64,000 nucleotides of DNA. It comes from Streptomyces hygroscopicus subsp. hygroscopicus (GTDB lineage: Bacteria > Actinomycetota > Actinomycetes > Streptomycetales > Streptomycetaceae). The position numbers and the translations under genes were made by a program. The stretch is from assembly GCF_030269125.1 (NCBI RefSeq), contig NZ_BSSM01000004.1, positions 248,001 through 312,000 on the forward strand, given 5' to 3'. A model generated the notes under the pieces. The model saw nothing but the letters and a program-made list of their open reading frames with translations, did not search any database and had not been told where the DNA came from. Position 1 is the stretch's first letter. Every line of letters starts with the position of its first letter. Positions 25,524 through 33,916 of the stretch are shown here, one piece after another.

Positions 25524-26564
25524 GTGAGTGTGGGGGAGGACCAGGTGGAGCACGACCCGGCCGCGATGGCCCGGCGGCCCCCCGCCGTGGACCCGGAGCT
25601 GCGGGCCGTGCTGGCGGGTCTGGACGGCGCGGCAAGATCTCCGCTGACCCCGGCCAACCTCGCGGCCAGGCAACGGTCGGACGCCACTTCCCGGCCGCGG
25701 CCGACGATCGAGGAGCTGCGTGCCGACGGCCGGTTCGAGGTGGCGGAGCTGCGCACACCGCCGGCCGGCGACTCCGGTGAGGTCGTTCTGGTCAGCGCCC
25801 GCCCCGCCGGGGCGACCGGAGCGCTGCCGCTGCTGTACTACCTGCACGGCGGTGGGCTGGTCATGGGCAACGCCTGGTCCGTGCTGCCGCGGCTGTTGCG
25901 CGAGGTGGCGCTCCCGCTCGGCCTCGCCGTGCTGTCCGTCGAGTACCGGCTGGCCCCGGGCACGCCGTACCCCGGCCAGTTGGAGGACTGCTGGACCGGC
26001 CTCGTGTGGGCCACGGAGCGGGCGGCCGACCTGGATCTGGACCCGGACCGCGTGATCCTCGGCGGGAAGAGCGCCGGCGGCGGGCTGGCCGCGGCACTCG
26101 CCCTGCTGGCCCGCGACCGCGGCGGGCCGCGGCCGATCGGCCAGTTGCTGCTCAGCCCGATGCTGGACGACCGCGACAGCAGCTTCTCCAGCCACCAGAT
26201 GGCCGGCCACGACACCTGGGACCGCACCTCCAACGCGACCGCGTGGCGGGCGCTGCTGGGCGACCGGTACGGCTCCGACGACCTGCCGCCCTACGCGGCC
26301 CCCGCTCGGGCCACGGACCTCGCCGGACTGCCCCCGGCCTACCTGGAGGTCGGGTCGGCCGAGACCTTCCGCGACGAGGCCGTGGCCTACGCGAACATGA
26401 TCTGGCAGGCCGGTGGCGCAGCCGAACTCCACGTGTGGCCCGGCGCCTGCCACGGATTCGACACCTTCGCCCCGCACGCGGCCGTCAGCCGGGACGCCCG
26501 CGGCGCCCGCGTCAGCTGGCTGCGCCGCCTGCTCCGTCCCGTCCCCGCGCCGGGCGGAAGCTGA
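25524..26564 (+). CDS. Alpha/beta hydrolase, hormone-sensitive-lipase type esterase
   Basis: 346 aa, read from GTG behind GAGGGGA. The oxyanion motif HGGG (YYLHGGGLVMGN, ~107-118), nucleophile elbow GKSAGGG (Ser ~181), a Glu/Asp pair near 283 and His in CHGFD (~309) make the HSL/bHSL (Abhydrolase_3) pattern complete. It should be a cytosolic carboxylesterase acting on short acyl esters. The first ~75 residues are a helical cap typical of the family. The gene stands alone: the upstream gap is 376 bp and the downstream neighbour converges, with a strong shared terminator between them. Confidence 0.9.
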   Translation: MSVGEDQVEHDPAAMARRPPAVDPELRAVLAGLDGAARSPLTPANLAARQRSDATSRPRPTIEELRADGRFEVAELRTPPAGDSGEVVLVSARPAGATGALPLLYYLHGGGLVMGNAWSVLPRLLREVALPLGLAVLSVEYRLAPGTPYPGQLEDCWTGLVWATERAADLDLDPDRVILGGKSAGGGLAAALALLARDRGGPRPIGQLLLSPMLDDRDSSFSSHQMAGHDTWDRTSNATAWRALLGDRYGSDDLPPYAAPARATDLAGLPPAYLEVGSAETFRDEAVAYANMIWQAGGAAELHVWPGACHGFDTFAPHAAVSRDARGARVSWLRRLLRPVPAPGGS

Positions 26565-26577
26565 TCGGTGGGGAAGG

Positions 26578-26621
26578 CCGGGGAGGCCCCCCTCGCGACG
26601 ACCGCGGACGTGCCTCCCCGG
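26578..26621. terminator. Bidirectional hairpin between converging genes
   Basis: A perfect 10-bp inverted repeat (CCGGGGAGGC at 26578-26587 with GCCTCCCCGG at 26612-26621) lies between the hydrolase stop (26564) and the minus-strand stop at 26629. Confidence 0.65.
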
Positions 26622-26628
26622 GGCTCGG

Positions 26629-27540
26629 CTACGGCAAGTCCTCGACCTGATCGGCCGCGAGCCGGCGCCGGGGAAGTTCGAAGGCGTAGGCACGCTGCGC
26701 GGCGCATCCCTGGCAGGTGCCGGCGAACAGGGCGAGGGTGCGGTCGTCGGCGTCGGTGAGCCGGTTCCGCCAGGAACACCGCACCTCCCCGCATGCGCAG
26801 GGCCGTTCGCTGACAGCGACGAGGGCACTCGTGCCGGAGTCGTGACCTCCCTCGGCCGGGACCTGTGGGAAGGAGCCCGTACCGTCGGGATCGGGCAGTC
26901 CGTACCGCTTCCGTACCCACGACGTCGCCTTGGCGGTCAGAGCCCCTGACCCGCCGCACTCGACACACCTGCCCGGCCCCGCGTTGTTGCCGGCACAGAC
27001 GCATCGTCCGTAGCCGCCGCTGCCGCCGCTGTAGGCCCTGCCGCCGCACAGCAGGCACACTCCCCAGCCGTGGCAGTCGTCGCACAGCACACCGGGGACC
27101 GGGACCGTGCTGAGCGTGAACCGCGGCCGGCCCGACTGCCGTCCGGTGTACACGACCGGCGTCCAGCCGGTGAACGTCAAGAGTCCGGGCCCGCTGCCCT
27201 CGTAGACCCTGACCTCGAAGTCCTCCCGGCGGGCCTCTGCCCGGCTTTCCCCCGGGTGGTCCGAAGACCGCCGGCGCGTGGTCCAGCCCTCAGTGGTGAA
27301 GGCATGCAGGACGTCGTCGAAACCGGGAGACGACGGGCGGTCGTCTCCGCCGGCACAGACCAGGAAGAGGAAGCGGTGACCGACGGGTTCGGGATCACGC
27401 AGCCGAACCGGGTCGGTCCACTCACGGACCACCACGGGGCGGCGGTCCGGGTACAGCGCGGAAGCGATCCGCAGGAGCTGTCCTTTGAGACGGACCGCGC
27501 TTTCCGGTGTGCCCGGTTGCCCGGAGAAGACCTCGTCCAT
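26629..27540 (-). CDS. Cysteine-rich protein with DnaJ-like zinc motifs, function unknown
   Basis: 303 aa, from an ATG at 27540. The middle (~158-205) has CxxCxG-type modules as in the DnaJ zinc finger: CDDCHGWG, CLLCGG, CVCAG, CVECGGSG. A second Cys group near 248-256 (CACGEVRC) and a third at ~276-279 (CQGC) follow. The N-terminal 150 residues are beta/alpha without known motif (VVVREWTDPVRL, FRFLFLVCAGG pattern). There is no J domain, so it is not DnaJ. It could be a metal- or protein-binding scaffold. No operon partner. I do not recognise a named family. Confidence 0.7.
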   Translation of the reverse strand: MDEVFSGQPGTPESAVRLKGQLLRIASALYPDRRPVVVREWTDPVRLRDPEPVGHRFLFLVCAGGDDRPSSPGFDDVLHAFTTEGWTTRRRSSDHPGESRAEARREDFEVRVYEGSGPGLLTFTGWTPVVYTGRQSGRPRFTLSTVPVPGVLCDDCHGWGVCLLCGGRAYSGGSGGYGRCVCAGNNAGPGRCVECGGSGALTAKATSWVRKRYGLPDPDGTGSFPQVPAEGGHDSGTSALVAVSERPCACGEVRCSWRNRLTDADDRTLALFAGTCQGCAAQRAYAFELPRRRLAADQVEDLP

Positions 27541-27646
27541 GCGGCGCCCCCCTCATTCGCTCACGGAGCAAGATACTTGAGATCACGCTCCGCATCATCG
27601 GCCGGTGGGTCGGGCCCGAGCCGCGGGGATGTGTCGCCGGCCGGTC

Positions 27647-28606
27647 TCATGTCCCTGGTCGGTTCTCGACGGTGAGGGCGTGCCGGAAGGCGCGCCGGTA
27701 AGCGGTGGGCGTGGTCTGGACTTCGCGGGCGAAGTGGAGGCGCAGGTTCGTCGCGGTTCCCAGGCCGGTCTGGCCGGCGATCTCCTCGACGGTGAGGTCG
27801 GTGGTCTCCAGGAGGCGTCGGGCCTCTTGGAGGCGCTGCGCGGTGAGCCAGCGCAGGGGCGTGGTGCCGGTTTCCGCGGTGAAGCGGCGGGCGAAGCCGC
27901 GGGGAGAGAGCGAGGCTCGGCGGGCCAGGTCGGCCACGGTCAGGGGGTGGTCGAGGTGCTGGAGGGCCCAGGCGCACACGTCGGCCATGCCGCTGCCTGC
28001 GACGGGCAGGGGCCGGGAGATGTACTGGGCCTGGTTGCCCTCCCGGTGGGCGGGTACGACCAGTCGGCGGGCGAGTTCGGCGGCCGTGTCCGCGCCCAGG
28101 TCCTCGCGGACCAGGTGCAGGCACAGGTCGATGCCCGCGGTGAATCCGGCGCTGGTCATGACGGAGCCGGCGGCGATGTAGAGGGGCGCGGGGTCGACGT
28201 CGACCGCTGGGTAGCGGTCGCCGAGGTCGGGAGCGTCCAGCCAGTGGGTGGTGGCCCGGCGCCCGTCGAGGAGGCCGGCTGCCGCCAGCGCGAACGCGCC
28301 CGTGCACACCGAGACGACGCGGGCGCCACGTGCCGCGGCGGCTCGCAGGGCTTCGGCCACCGCGGGCACGGGCGGATCGTGCGGCGCGTAGCCGGGCACG
28401 ATGATCGTGTCGGCCTCGGCCAGGGCGTCCAGCCCTCGGGGAGCGACGAGGTGGAACCCGGTGGACGTGGCCACGGGCCCGGCTTGGGCGGCGCACAGGC
28501 TGAACCGGTACAGGCCGGGCGAGCCGGGTGCCCCGAAGACCTGCGCGGGAATGGCGAGGTCGAACGCGACGACGCCGGGGAGCGCGAGGGCGACGACATG
28601 GTGCAT
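27647..28606 (-). CDS. GlxA-type regulator (DJ-1/PfpI domain plus AraC HTH)
   Basis: 319 aa from ATG 28606. Residues ~1-170 form a DJ-1/PfpI glutamine-amidotransferase-like domain with a Cys in VVSVCTGAFA (~101) at the elbow position; ~215-315 is an AraC/XylS double HTH (VADLARRASLSPRGFARRF; IAGQTGLGTATNLRLHF). Regulators of this type sense small molecules, some of them amines or carnitine, in other bacteria. The divergent gene 113 bp away encodes a small cupin and is the likely target. Divergence and the absence of other partners suggest a self-contained unit. Confidence 0.9.
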   Translation of the reverse strand: MHHVVALALPGVVAFDLAIPAQVFGAPGSPGLYRFSLCAAQAGPVATSTGFHLVAPRGLDALAEADTIIVPGYAPHDPPVPAVAEALRAAAARGARVVSVCTGAFALAAAGLLDGRRATTHWLDAPDLGDRYPAVDVDPAPLYIAAGSVMTSAGFTAGIDLCLHLVREDLGADTAAELARRLVVPAHREGNQAQYISRPLPVAGSGMADVCAWALQHLDHPLTVADLARRASLSPRGFARRFTAETGTTPLRWLTAQRLQEARRLLETTDLTVEEIAGQTGLGTATNLRLHFAREVQTTPTAYRRAFRHALTVENRPGT

Positions 28607-28718
28607 GGCGGAAATCTTATGGCCGACGTCATTTCTGCCTATCGCGGTGCTCGCGCCCCCTCTGCACGATGGACTCACCACCGGATGCCGCTCAGGGCCT
28701 CGACCAGGGAGAAAACCG

Positions 28719-29030
28719 ATGCGTTTCCTCGATGCCGCCTCCTACACCGCGGAACGCCCCTGGGGCGCCACCGACCTCGCCACCCTGGACGACGCGACGG
28801 TCCGGCTGCACTGGACCGACCAGCCGTACAAGTGGCACGTCAACGACGGTCCCGAAGTGTTCGTCGTCCTGGACGGGGCGGTGGACATGCACTACCGCGT
28901 GGACGGCGTCGAGCGGGTGGAGCGCCTGACGCCAGGCCGGGTGTGCTGTGTCGAGGCAGGGGACGCGCACGTCGCCCACCCCGCACCGCGGGCGCGCGTC
29001 CTCGTCGTCGAAAGGCGCGGCAGCGTCTGA
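28719..29030 (+). CDS. Small cupin-domain protein
   Basis: 103 aa, from an ATG at 28719 (ribosome site GGGAGA). Single cupin barrel: the first motif around WHVNDGPEVFVVLDG and the second around GDAHVAHP give His/Glu/His-type positions for a metal, though the spacing is loose. Such proteins bind or convert small molecules; the enzymes of the class are short dioxygenases or isomerases. It sits opposite the GlxA-type regulator and is presumably controlled by it. Function not assigned. Confidence 0.75.
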   Translation: MRFLDAASYTAERPWGATDLATLDDATVRLHWTDQPYKWHVNDGPEVFVVLDGAVDMHYRVDGVERVERLTPGRVCCVEAGDAHVAHPAPRARVLVVERRGSV

Positions 29031-29093
29031 AGCCGGTGGCCGGTCGGGCCCGGTTCAGGGGGCTTCCGGCTCGGCATCAGGGGAGTAACCCGG

Positions 29094-30227
29094 TCAGACG
29101 ACCCTGCCGAGCCGCTCGATGAGGATCATCGCCACGTCGTCCGTCAGGCGGCCCTCGGTGTGGTGGAGCAAGTGCTGGTGCAGTTGTTCCAGAAACCCCT
29201 GCGGAGTTCCGGCGTGGATTTTCTCCAACGCCTCCGAGAGGGGGAAGAACTCGTTGTCGCGGTTACGGGCCTCGATGACGCCGTCGGTGTACAGCAGCAG
29301 CCGGTCCCCAGGTACGAACGGATGGCTGTCGGGCTTGGCGGGAGGATCGGCGAGCAGGTCTTCCAGACCGAGAGGCGGCAGTGGGCAGTCGGGCATCAGG
29401 GCCTGGACGCCGTCCCGGTGCAGCAGCATCGGAGGCGGATGGCCGCGGTTGACCAGGTGCACCACGGGTTCGTCCGGAACCTGGGCCAGGAGGGCGGTGG
29501 TGAATCCCTCCAGCACGGCTTCCTGCGCGAACGCACCGGGGGTGGCGACCTCCCGCCGCAGCGCGGCCGCGCAGTGGTTCATGACCTCCACCAGTTCATC
29601 CTCATAGTGGACGGCCTCGCGGAAGGCACCCAGGACCACCGCAACCGCGCGAATGGCGCTCAGACCCTTGCCCCGGACATCCCCGACGATCAGCCGGACG
29701 CCGTGCGGGGTCGGCACCGCCTCATAGAGATCACCGCCGACCTGCGCCCCCGTCCCGGCCGCGAGGCACAGGCTGGCCGCCCGCACCGGGCCCAGCCGCG
29801 CGGGAACAGGCCGCAGGATGACCTCCTGTGCCGCCACAGCGATCCGGCGGACCTGATCAAGCTGGCTCTGCCTGCGCGTGCGCACCGCGTTGCTCAGGAT
29901 GACGCTCGCCACGGACACCACCAGCAGACCCAGGAAGTTGCCGAAGACCTGAGGGGTGGCCCACGCATGGTTGTAGGTGGCGGTGGTGACGTCGACCGCC
30001 AGGGCGACGGCCACCGCGGACAGGGTGCCTCCCGGGCCCATCGCCAACGCGGCCAGCGCCGGTACCGAGGTCAGCAGAGGGCCGGTGACCAGGGCGTGGC
30101 CAGGCGACAGCTCGACACCCAGCACACCCAGCGCGATCACGAAGGGCACACACTGCGCCAGGGTGAACACCACCCTGCTATGGCCGCCCGGCCCCGTTCC
30201 GGGAGACGAGCGCGAGAGCCGGCGCAT
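29094..30227 (-). CDS. Membrane-bound PP2C/SpoIIE-type serine/threonine phosphatase
   Basis: 377 aa from ATG 30227 (AGAGG before it); an ATG 45 bp earlier is also open. Four hydrophobic helices (~25-45, 50-70, 75-95, 100-125) precede a linker and the SpoIIE phosphatase domain (~150-377) with QVGGDLYE, VGDVRGKGLSA, NRGHPPP, LYTDGVIEARN and LTDDVAMI, which hold the metal-binding Asp residues. Proteins of this type dephosphorylate anti-sigma-factor antagonists (STAS) and so act in sigma-factor switches common in Streptomyces. No anti-sigma or STAS partner is encoded next to it, and the input signal is unknown. Confidence 0.9.
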   Translation of the reverse strand: MRRLSRSSPGTGPGGHSRVVFTLAQCVPFVIALGVLGVELSPGHALVTGPLLTSVPALAALAMGPGGTLSAVAVALAVDVTTATYNHAWATPQVFGNFLGLLVVSVASVILSNAVRTRRQSQLDQVRRIAVAAQEVILRPVPARLGPVRAASLCLAAGTGAQVGGDLYEAVPTPHGVRLIVGDVRGKGLSAIRAVAVVLGAFREAVHYEDELVEVMNHCAAALRREVATPGAFAQEAVLEGFTTALLAQVPDEPVVHLVNRGHPPPMLLHRDGVQALMPDCPLPPLGLEDLLADPPAKPDSHPFVPGDRLLLYTDGVIEARNRDNEFFPLSEALEKIHAGTPQGFLEQLHQHLLHHTEGRLTDDVAMILIERLGRVV

Positions 30228-30695
30228 ACCTCTAGCCTGCCCTCCCGCAGGCCGGCCCTCCACCTGGCACACCCAGGAGCCGCCGGGCCGGCCCGCACGG
30301 CGAACGCGTCCCGACTTCCTGGAACCGCGCGGGTCGGAGAGCGACTTCTCGTACGGAGCCCCGACGTCTCGGTGAGCGGGGCGGGCGCGCGATCACGAAC
30401 GGTCGTCCGCGACTGCGGGACGACCGGGCACTCCCGGCGCGGCCGTCACGGCGGTGACCGAGGCGCGTCACCGGCCCCTCCGACAGTGACCGTGAGGGCA
30501 GAGGCGGCCGGGCGTGGAGGTCGCCGACAGGTGGACGTTGGCGCTCGGACCGCCGCGGGAGCGGCCCCGAGCGTGGGGGGGCGACCGGTTTTCTCGTCCG
30601 CCACCCCAAGCTTGTCCGGGCCCTCAAGGCGGAGTTCCGGGGCACAGGATTAGGCTGTCGGCGTTCCGTCCTCCCCGCCTGACCCGGAGTGCCGT
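30228..30695. other. Stretch without a supported gene
   Basis: 468 bp between divergent phosphatase and nitrilase genes. No convincing coding frame, hairpin or repeat; promoters must lie here but cannot be placed. Confidence 0.4.
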
Positions 30696-31403
30696 GTGCC
30701 TGGACCGCTGACCGTCGCCGTCGCCCAGCCCCGCTGCGTCGACCTGGACGTCGCCGCCAACGCCGCTGCGCACTCCGAGGCGGTGCTGCGCGCGGAGGCA
30801 CGGCTGGTCGTGTTCCCGGAGTTCTCGCTCACAGGCTATGACCTCGCCGCGCCGGCCGTGGCCGCGGACGACCCCCGGCTCGCCCCCCTGGTCGACGCGT
30901 GCCGCAGGACGGGAGCGAAGGCACTGGTCGGCGCTCCCTGGCGGGGCGAGGACGGGCGCGAGTACATCGCGACCCTGGCCGTCACGGGCGAGGGGGCGGC
31001 GCCGGCGTACGCGAAGATGCACCTGCACGGGGCGGAAGGGCTCCGCTTCACCCCGGGCGAGAAGCCCGCGGTGGTGGAGATCGACGGGTGGCGGCTGGGG
31101 CTCGCCGTGTGCCGCGACGCGGCGGTGCCGCGACACGCGGCGGAGACAGCGGCCCTGGGCATCGACGCGTACGTCGCGAGCACGCTTTACGGAGCGGGCC
31201 TTGAGCAGTCGGCCCGCCGGGACGCGCATATGCGGGAGCGGGCAGTGGAGCACGGTGTATGGGTCGTGCTGTCGACCGCGGCGGGGCCGAGCGGCGAGTA
31301 CCGGGAGACCTCCGGCGGCTCCGGGGCGTGGTCACCCGATGGTTCGCCGGTAGCGCAGGCAGGCCCCGAGCCCGGCGCCGTGGTGACCGTGACCCTCGGC
31401 TGA
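30696..31403 (+). CDS. Carbon-nitrogen hydrolase (nitrilase superfamily)
   Basis: 235 aa, from GTG at 30696. The Glu-Lys-Cys triad is present: Glu42 (FPEFSLTGYD), Lys107 (YAKMHLHG) and Cys139 (AVCRDAA). It is short for the family but keeps all three segments. Such enzymes hydrolyse amides such as omega-amides or N-carbamoyl amino acids; substrate not defined by sequence. A GC-rich near-palindrome (about 31419-31435, CCACCCCGGGGGTGG) follows the stop and may act as a terminator. Confidence 0.88.
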   Translation: MPGPLTVAVAQPRCVDLDVAANAAAHSEAVLRAEARLVVFPEFSLTGYDLAAPAVAADDPRLAPLVDACRRTGAKALVGAPWRGEDGREYIATLAVTGEGAAPAYAKMHLHGAEGLRFTPGEKPAVVEIDGWRLGLAVCRDAAVPRHAAETAALGIDAYVASTLYGAGLEQSARRDAHMRERAVEHGVWVVLSTAAGPSGEYRETSGGSGAWSPDGSPVAQAGPEPGAVVTVTLG

Positions 31404-31727
31404 CGGTCATGGCCGTGGCCACCCCGGGGGTGGCGGCGGAGGCGTCCAGGGCGCGTCCCCGCACCGGCCGACGGCAGCTTCCGGCCCCGACGCGTGTGCC
31501 TCACGCGTGACTCGCCGGTGTCCGCGGGATGCGAACGCGGTCGTCGAGCGCGGGGATCGCGGGGTGTCGCGGACCAGGGCGGCGAGGGGGGAAACCAGGG
31601 CCCGTCATGGGAGCCGAGGTCGTGTCAGCACGGTGGTCTGCCGTCTCCCGCGCGTCGCCGCGATCGACTCGGCCCTGGAAGACTTCGGCCCCCGGTCCAT
31701 GCGGGCAGGAGAAGCACCGTGGCCAGG

Positions 31728-31960
31728 TCACGCCACACGTCGAGGCCGTTGACGCACCGGCTCGACGGTGTTGCGCCGCTTGCGGGCGCCCGCATCGAAG
31801 CCGGGCGGGCGACCACCTCGGCGGCCCCGGCGCGGACGGTGGCCGATCTGGTCCGATGGCTGCTGGATGACCGCACGGGTCCGCCGAGGGCGCAGGTGGC
31901 CGCGGATCGCGCGAGAGGAGCAGGCACGTCGGCCAGGCCCATGGCGGAGCGGGCGACGGC
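31728..31960 (-). pseudogene. IS5-family transposase remnant (C-terminal part)
   Basis: On the minus strand one frame gives SSRAIRGHLRPRRTRAVIQ, then RRGRRGGRPPGFD, KRRNTVEPV and a stop at 31728. This follows the IS5-family order of a helix with SSRAIR, an L-R-R-R segment, a GGRPP loop and the RNTVER block with the catalytic Glu (here E of NTVEP). The upstream catalytic Asp regions and the C-terminus are missing or shifted in frame, so the element is dead. Ends of the original insertion sequence could not be found. Confidence 0.6.
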
Positions 31961-32100
31961 CGGGCGGTGCCGGTCCCCGGCACCCGAAGCCGCCCCCTGG
32001 CCGGCTGGGTCCCGGCGGGCGGTGCGACGAGCCGATGGCGTCCAGCGTCGTGCGCCGCGCGGTGGGGATGACTCGAAATCGTGGATCACGCCCGCCAATT

Positions 32101-32130
32101 TTGAACGCGTTCAACTCCGTGGTCTAGGCT
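32101..32130 (+). promoter_or_regulatory. Promoter with palindromic operator before the epimerase gene
   Basis: TTGAACGCGTTCAA (32101-32114) is a perfect 14-bp palindrome. Its first six bases can serve as a -35 box, with a TAGGCT -10 box at 32125-32130 and 18 bp between, so a dimeric repressor bound here would block the promoter. No regulator gene lies next to it. Confidence 0.6.
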
Positions 32131-32156
32131 CGCCCCGAGACGAAGGAGGGGGAGCC

Positions 32157-33125
32157 GTGAAGATCGTGATTCCTGGAGGGACCGGACAGGTCGGTGGTGT
32201 GCTGAAGCGCGCGCTCGGCGCCGCCGGCCACGAGGTCGTGGTCCTCACCCGACGCCCCCGGCGGGAGGGCGAGGTCGCGTGGGACGGTAAGACCCTGGGG
32301 CCGTGGGCGGAGGCGGTCGACGGCAGCGATGTCGTCGTCAACCTGGCCGGCCGCAGCGTGAGTTGCCGGTACACGGCGGCCAATCTGCGGGACATGATGG
32401 ATTCCCGGGTCGACTCCGCACGAGTCGTGGGCGCCGCGATCGCGGACGCTGCCCGTCCTCCTCGGGTCTGGTTGCAGATGAGCACGGCCACGGTGTACGC
32501 GCATCGCCTCGACGCCCCCAACGACGAGGCCACCGGCGTGATCGGCGGGGCCGAAGCGGGCGTCCCGGACTACTGGGCGTACAGCGTCGCTATCGCCAAG
32601 GCATGGGAGCGGGCTCAGCGGCAGGCCGAAACACCGGCCACGCGCAAGGTCGCCCTGCGCTCGGCCATGGTGATGAGCCCGGACCCCGGCGGGGTCTTCG
32701 CCGTACTGCTGGGACTGGCCCGCCTGGGGCTCGGCGGCCCGGTCGCCGGCGGAGCGCAGTACGTGTCGTGGATCCACGAACACGACTTCGTACGCGCCGT
32801 GGAGTTCCTGATGGACCGTGAGGACATCACCGGGCCGGTGAACCTGGCGGCTCCCCACCCCCTGCCGCAGCGCGCGTTCATGCGCGCTCTGCGTTCCGCC
32901 TGGGGTGTTCCGGTGGGTCTCCCGGCGACCAAGTGGATGGCCGAGATCGGTGCGTTCGCTCTGCGTTCCGACACCGAACTGCTCCTGAAGAGCCGTCGTG
33001 TCGTCCCGGGCCGACTGACCCGGGCCGACTTCGACTTCCGGTACCCCAGGTGGCCGCAGGCCGCTGACGAGTTGGTGCGTCGTGTGCGCGAACGAGTCGG
33101 GGCCGGTTCCCCGGCGCGCCGATGA
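32157..33125 (+). CDS. NAD-dependent epimerase family protein (TIGR01777 type)
   Basis: 322 aa from GTG at 32157, behind GGAGGGGGAG. The Rossmann GGTGQVGG at 7-14 and the family features VNLAGRSVSCRYT, STATVYAH, and a C-terminal LLLKSRRVVPGRL match TIGR01777-type SDRs (yfcH-like). The canonical Tyr-Lys pair is not obvious at its usual position (YWAYSVAIAKAWE), where Y-S-V-A-I-A-K is one possibility. Function in the family is poorly known. Upstream lies a promoter with a palindromic operator; downstream is decayed DNA. Confidence 0.85.
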   Translation: MKIVIPGGTGQVGGVLKRALGAAGHEVVVLTRRPRREGEVAWDGKTLGPWAEAVDGSDVVVNLAGRSVSCRYTAANLRDMMDSRVDSARVVGAAIADAARPPRVWLQMSTATVYAHRLDAPNDEATGVIGGAEAGVPDYWAYSVAIAKAWERAQRQAETPATRKVALRSAMVMSPDPGGVFAVLLGLARLGLGGPVAGGAQYVSWIHEHDFVRAVEFLMDREDITGPVNLAAPHPLPQRAFMRALRSAWGVPVGLPATKWMAEIGAFALRSDTELLLKSRRVVPGRLTRADFDFRYPRWPQAADELVRRVRERVGAGSPARR

Positions 33126-33916
33126 ACGATTCGGGAGGCAGGGGCCGGTTCCGCACCGCACGTCGCCATCGAGGCTTCCGCTGCCGGCCCGGCACCGACG
33201 GCGCCGATGAGAAGGCGGACTCGGGGCCGGACCGGCCGCTTCCGCAGCAGCCACTCACCCCGCCCCGAGGTCGAGTCACCGGCGGAGTCGCACGAGCTGA
33301 CGACGGCAGGCGCCGGATCGGGTCGCACGCTCGGGCGATCGACGAGTACCCCCAGGACGAGCGCCCGCTGCTGCCGTCGTCCGAAGAACGCTCCGAGACG
33401 GGCCGCGTGTTCACACCACGGGCCGACCGCCGGCACCGGATCGCCGTCCACGCCGACCGCTACGCCGAGGATCCGGCAGACGCCCTTGCTCGCTGGAGCC
33501 GGTCCCCTCACGCGCTTGCGGAGCAACCGAAAGCCGGCGCGGCCGCGATCAGCCGCAGCAGGGCGTTCCGGCTGACCGGAACCTCGAAGGCGTCCGTCAT
33601 CCGGGCGCCGGGCCGGCCCGCGAGCGCGGGACCGACCGGCACCAGCGTCGACCGCAGCCGCTCGGCCCGTCACGCGAACCCGCGGGTGGGACCGGGTACT
33701 TGCTCGGCGAGGGTCACTCGCGGGTCTCCTCCTCGCAGACGAACCCCCGCACCAGGAACGGCACCACGACGGACTTGCCCGCTGTCGGCAGGTCGCGCGG
33801 AAAGCGCAGGCAGGAGCAGTGCGTTCGCCCCGCTTTCGGGTGGACTCCCGTGGCCGTGGGCGGTCGGTGCGCGCATGAACCCGCTGCCGCCACTCATCAG
33901 GCCCCCTGGGAGCCAG
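33126..33916. other. Decayed region with an ISL3-type remnant
   Basis: 791 bp. The right half (33500-33900) is an internally deleted ISL3-like transposase on the minus strand. The left part (33126-33500) has minus-strand frames with some protein-like pieces (for example CRILGVAVGVDGD) but no recognised gene. Confidence 0.5.
33500..33900 (-). pseudogene. ISL3-family transposase remnant with internal deletion
   Basis: Read on the minus strand: a segment LPTAGKSVVVPFLVR at ~33800-33750 (zinc-ribbon and linker region of ISL3 transposases), a TLAEQVPG segment near 33715 in another frame, MTDAFEVPVSRNALLRLIAA ending near 33540, and immediately GRAGFRLLRKRV near 33540-33505 in the third frame. The last matches the extreme C-terminus of ISL3 transposases (GRAGFxLLRKRVL). 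Thus the N-terminal DNA-binding part is joined almost directly to the C-terminal end; the catalytic centre has been lost along with several frameshifts. The element is inert. Confidence 0.6.

Larger units (their letters stand above)
31404..32156. other. Decayed region with an IS5-type transposase fragment
   Basis: 753 bp without an intact gene. The middle holds the transposase remnant described at 31728-31960, and the end holds the operator-like palindrome and start region of the epimerase gene. An open frame running across this stretch into the epimerase is an artefact of high GC. Confidence 0.5.
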
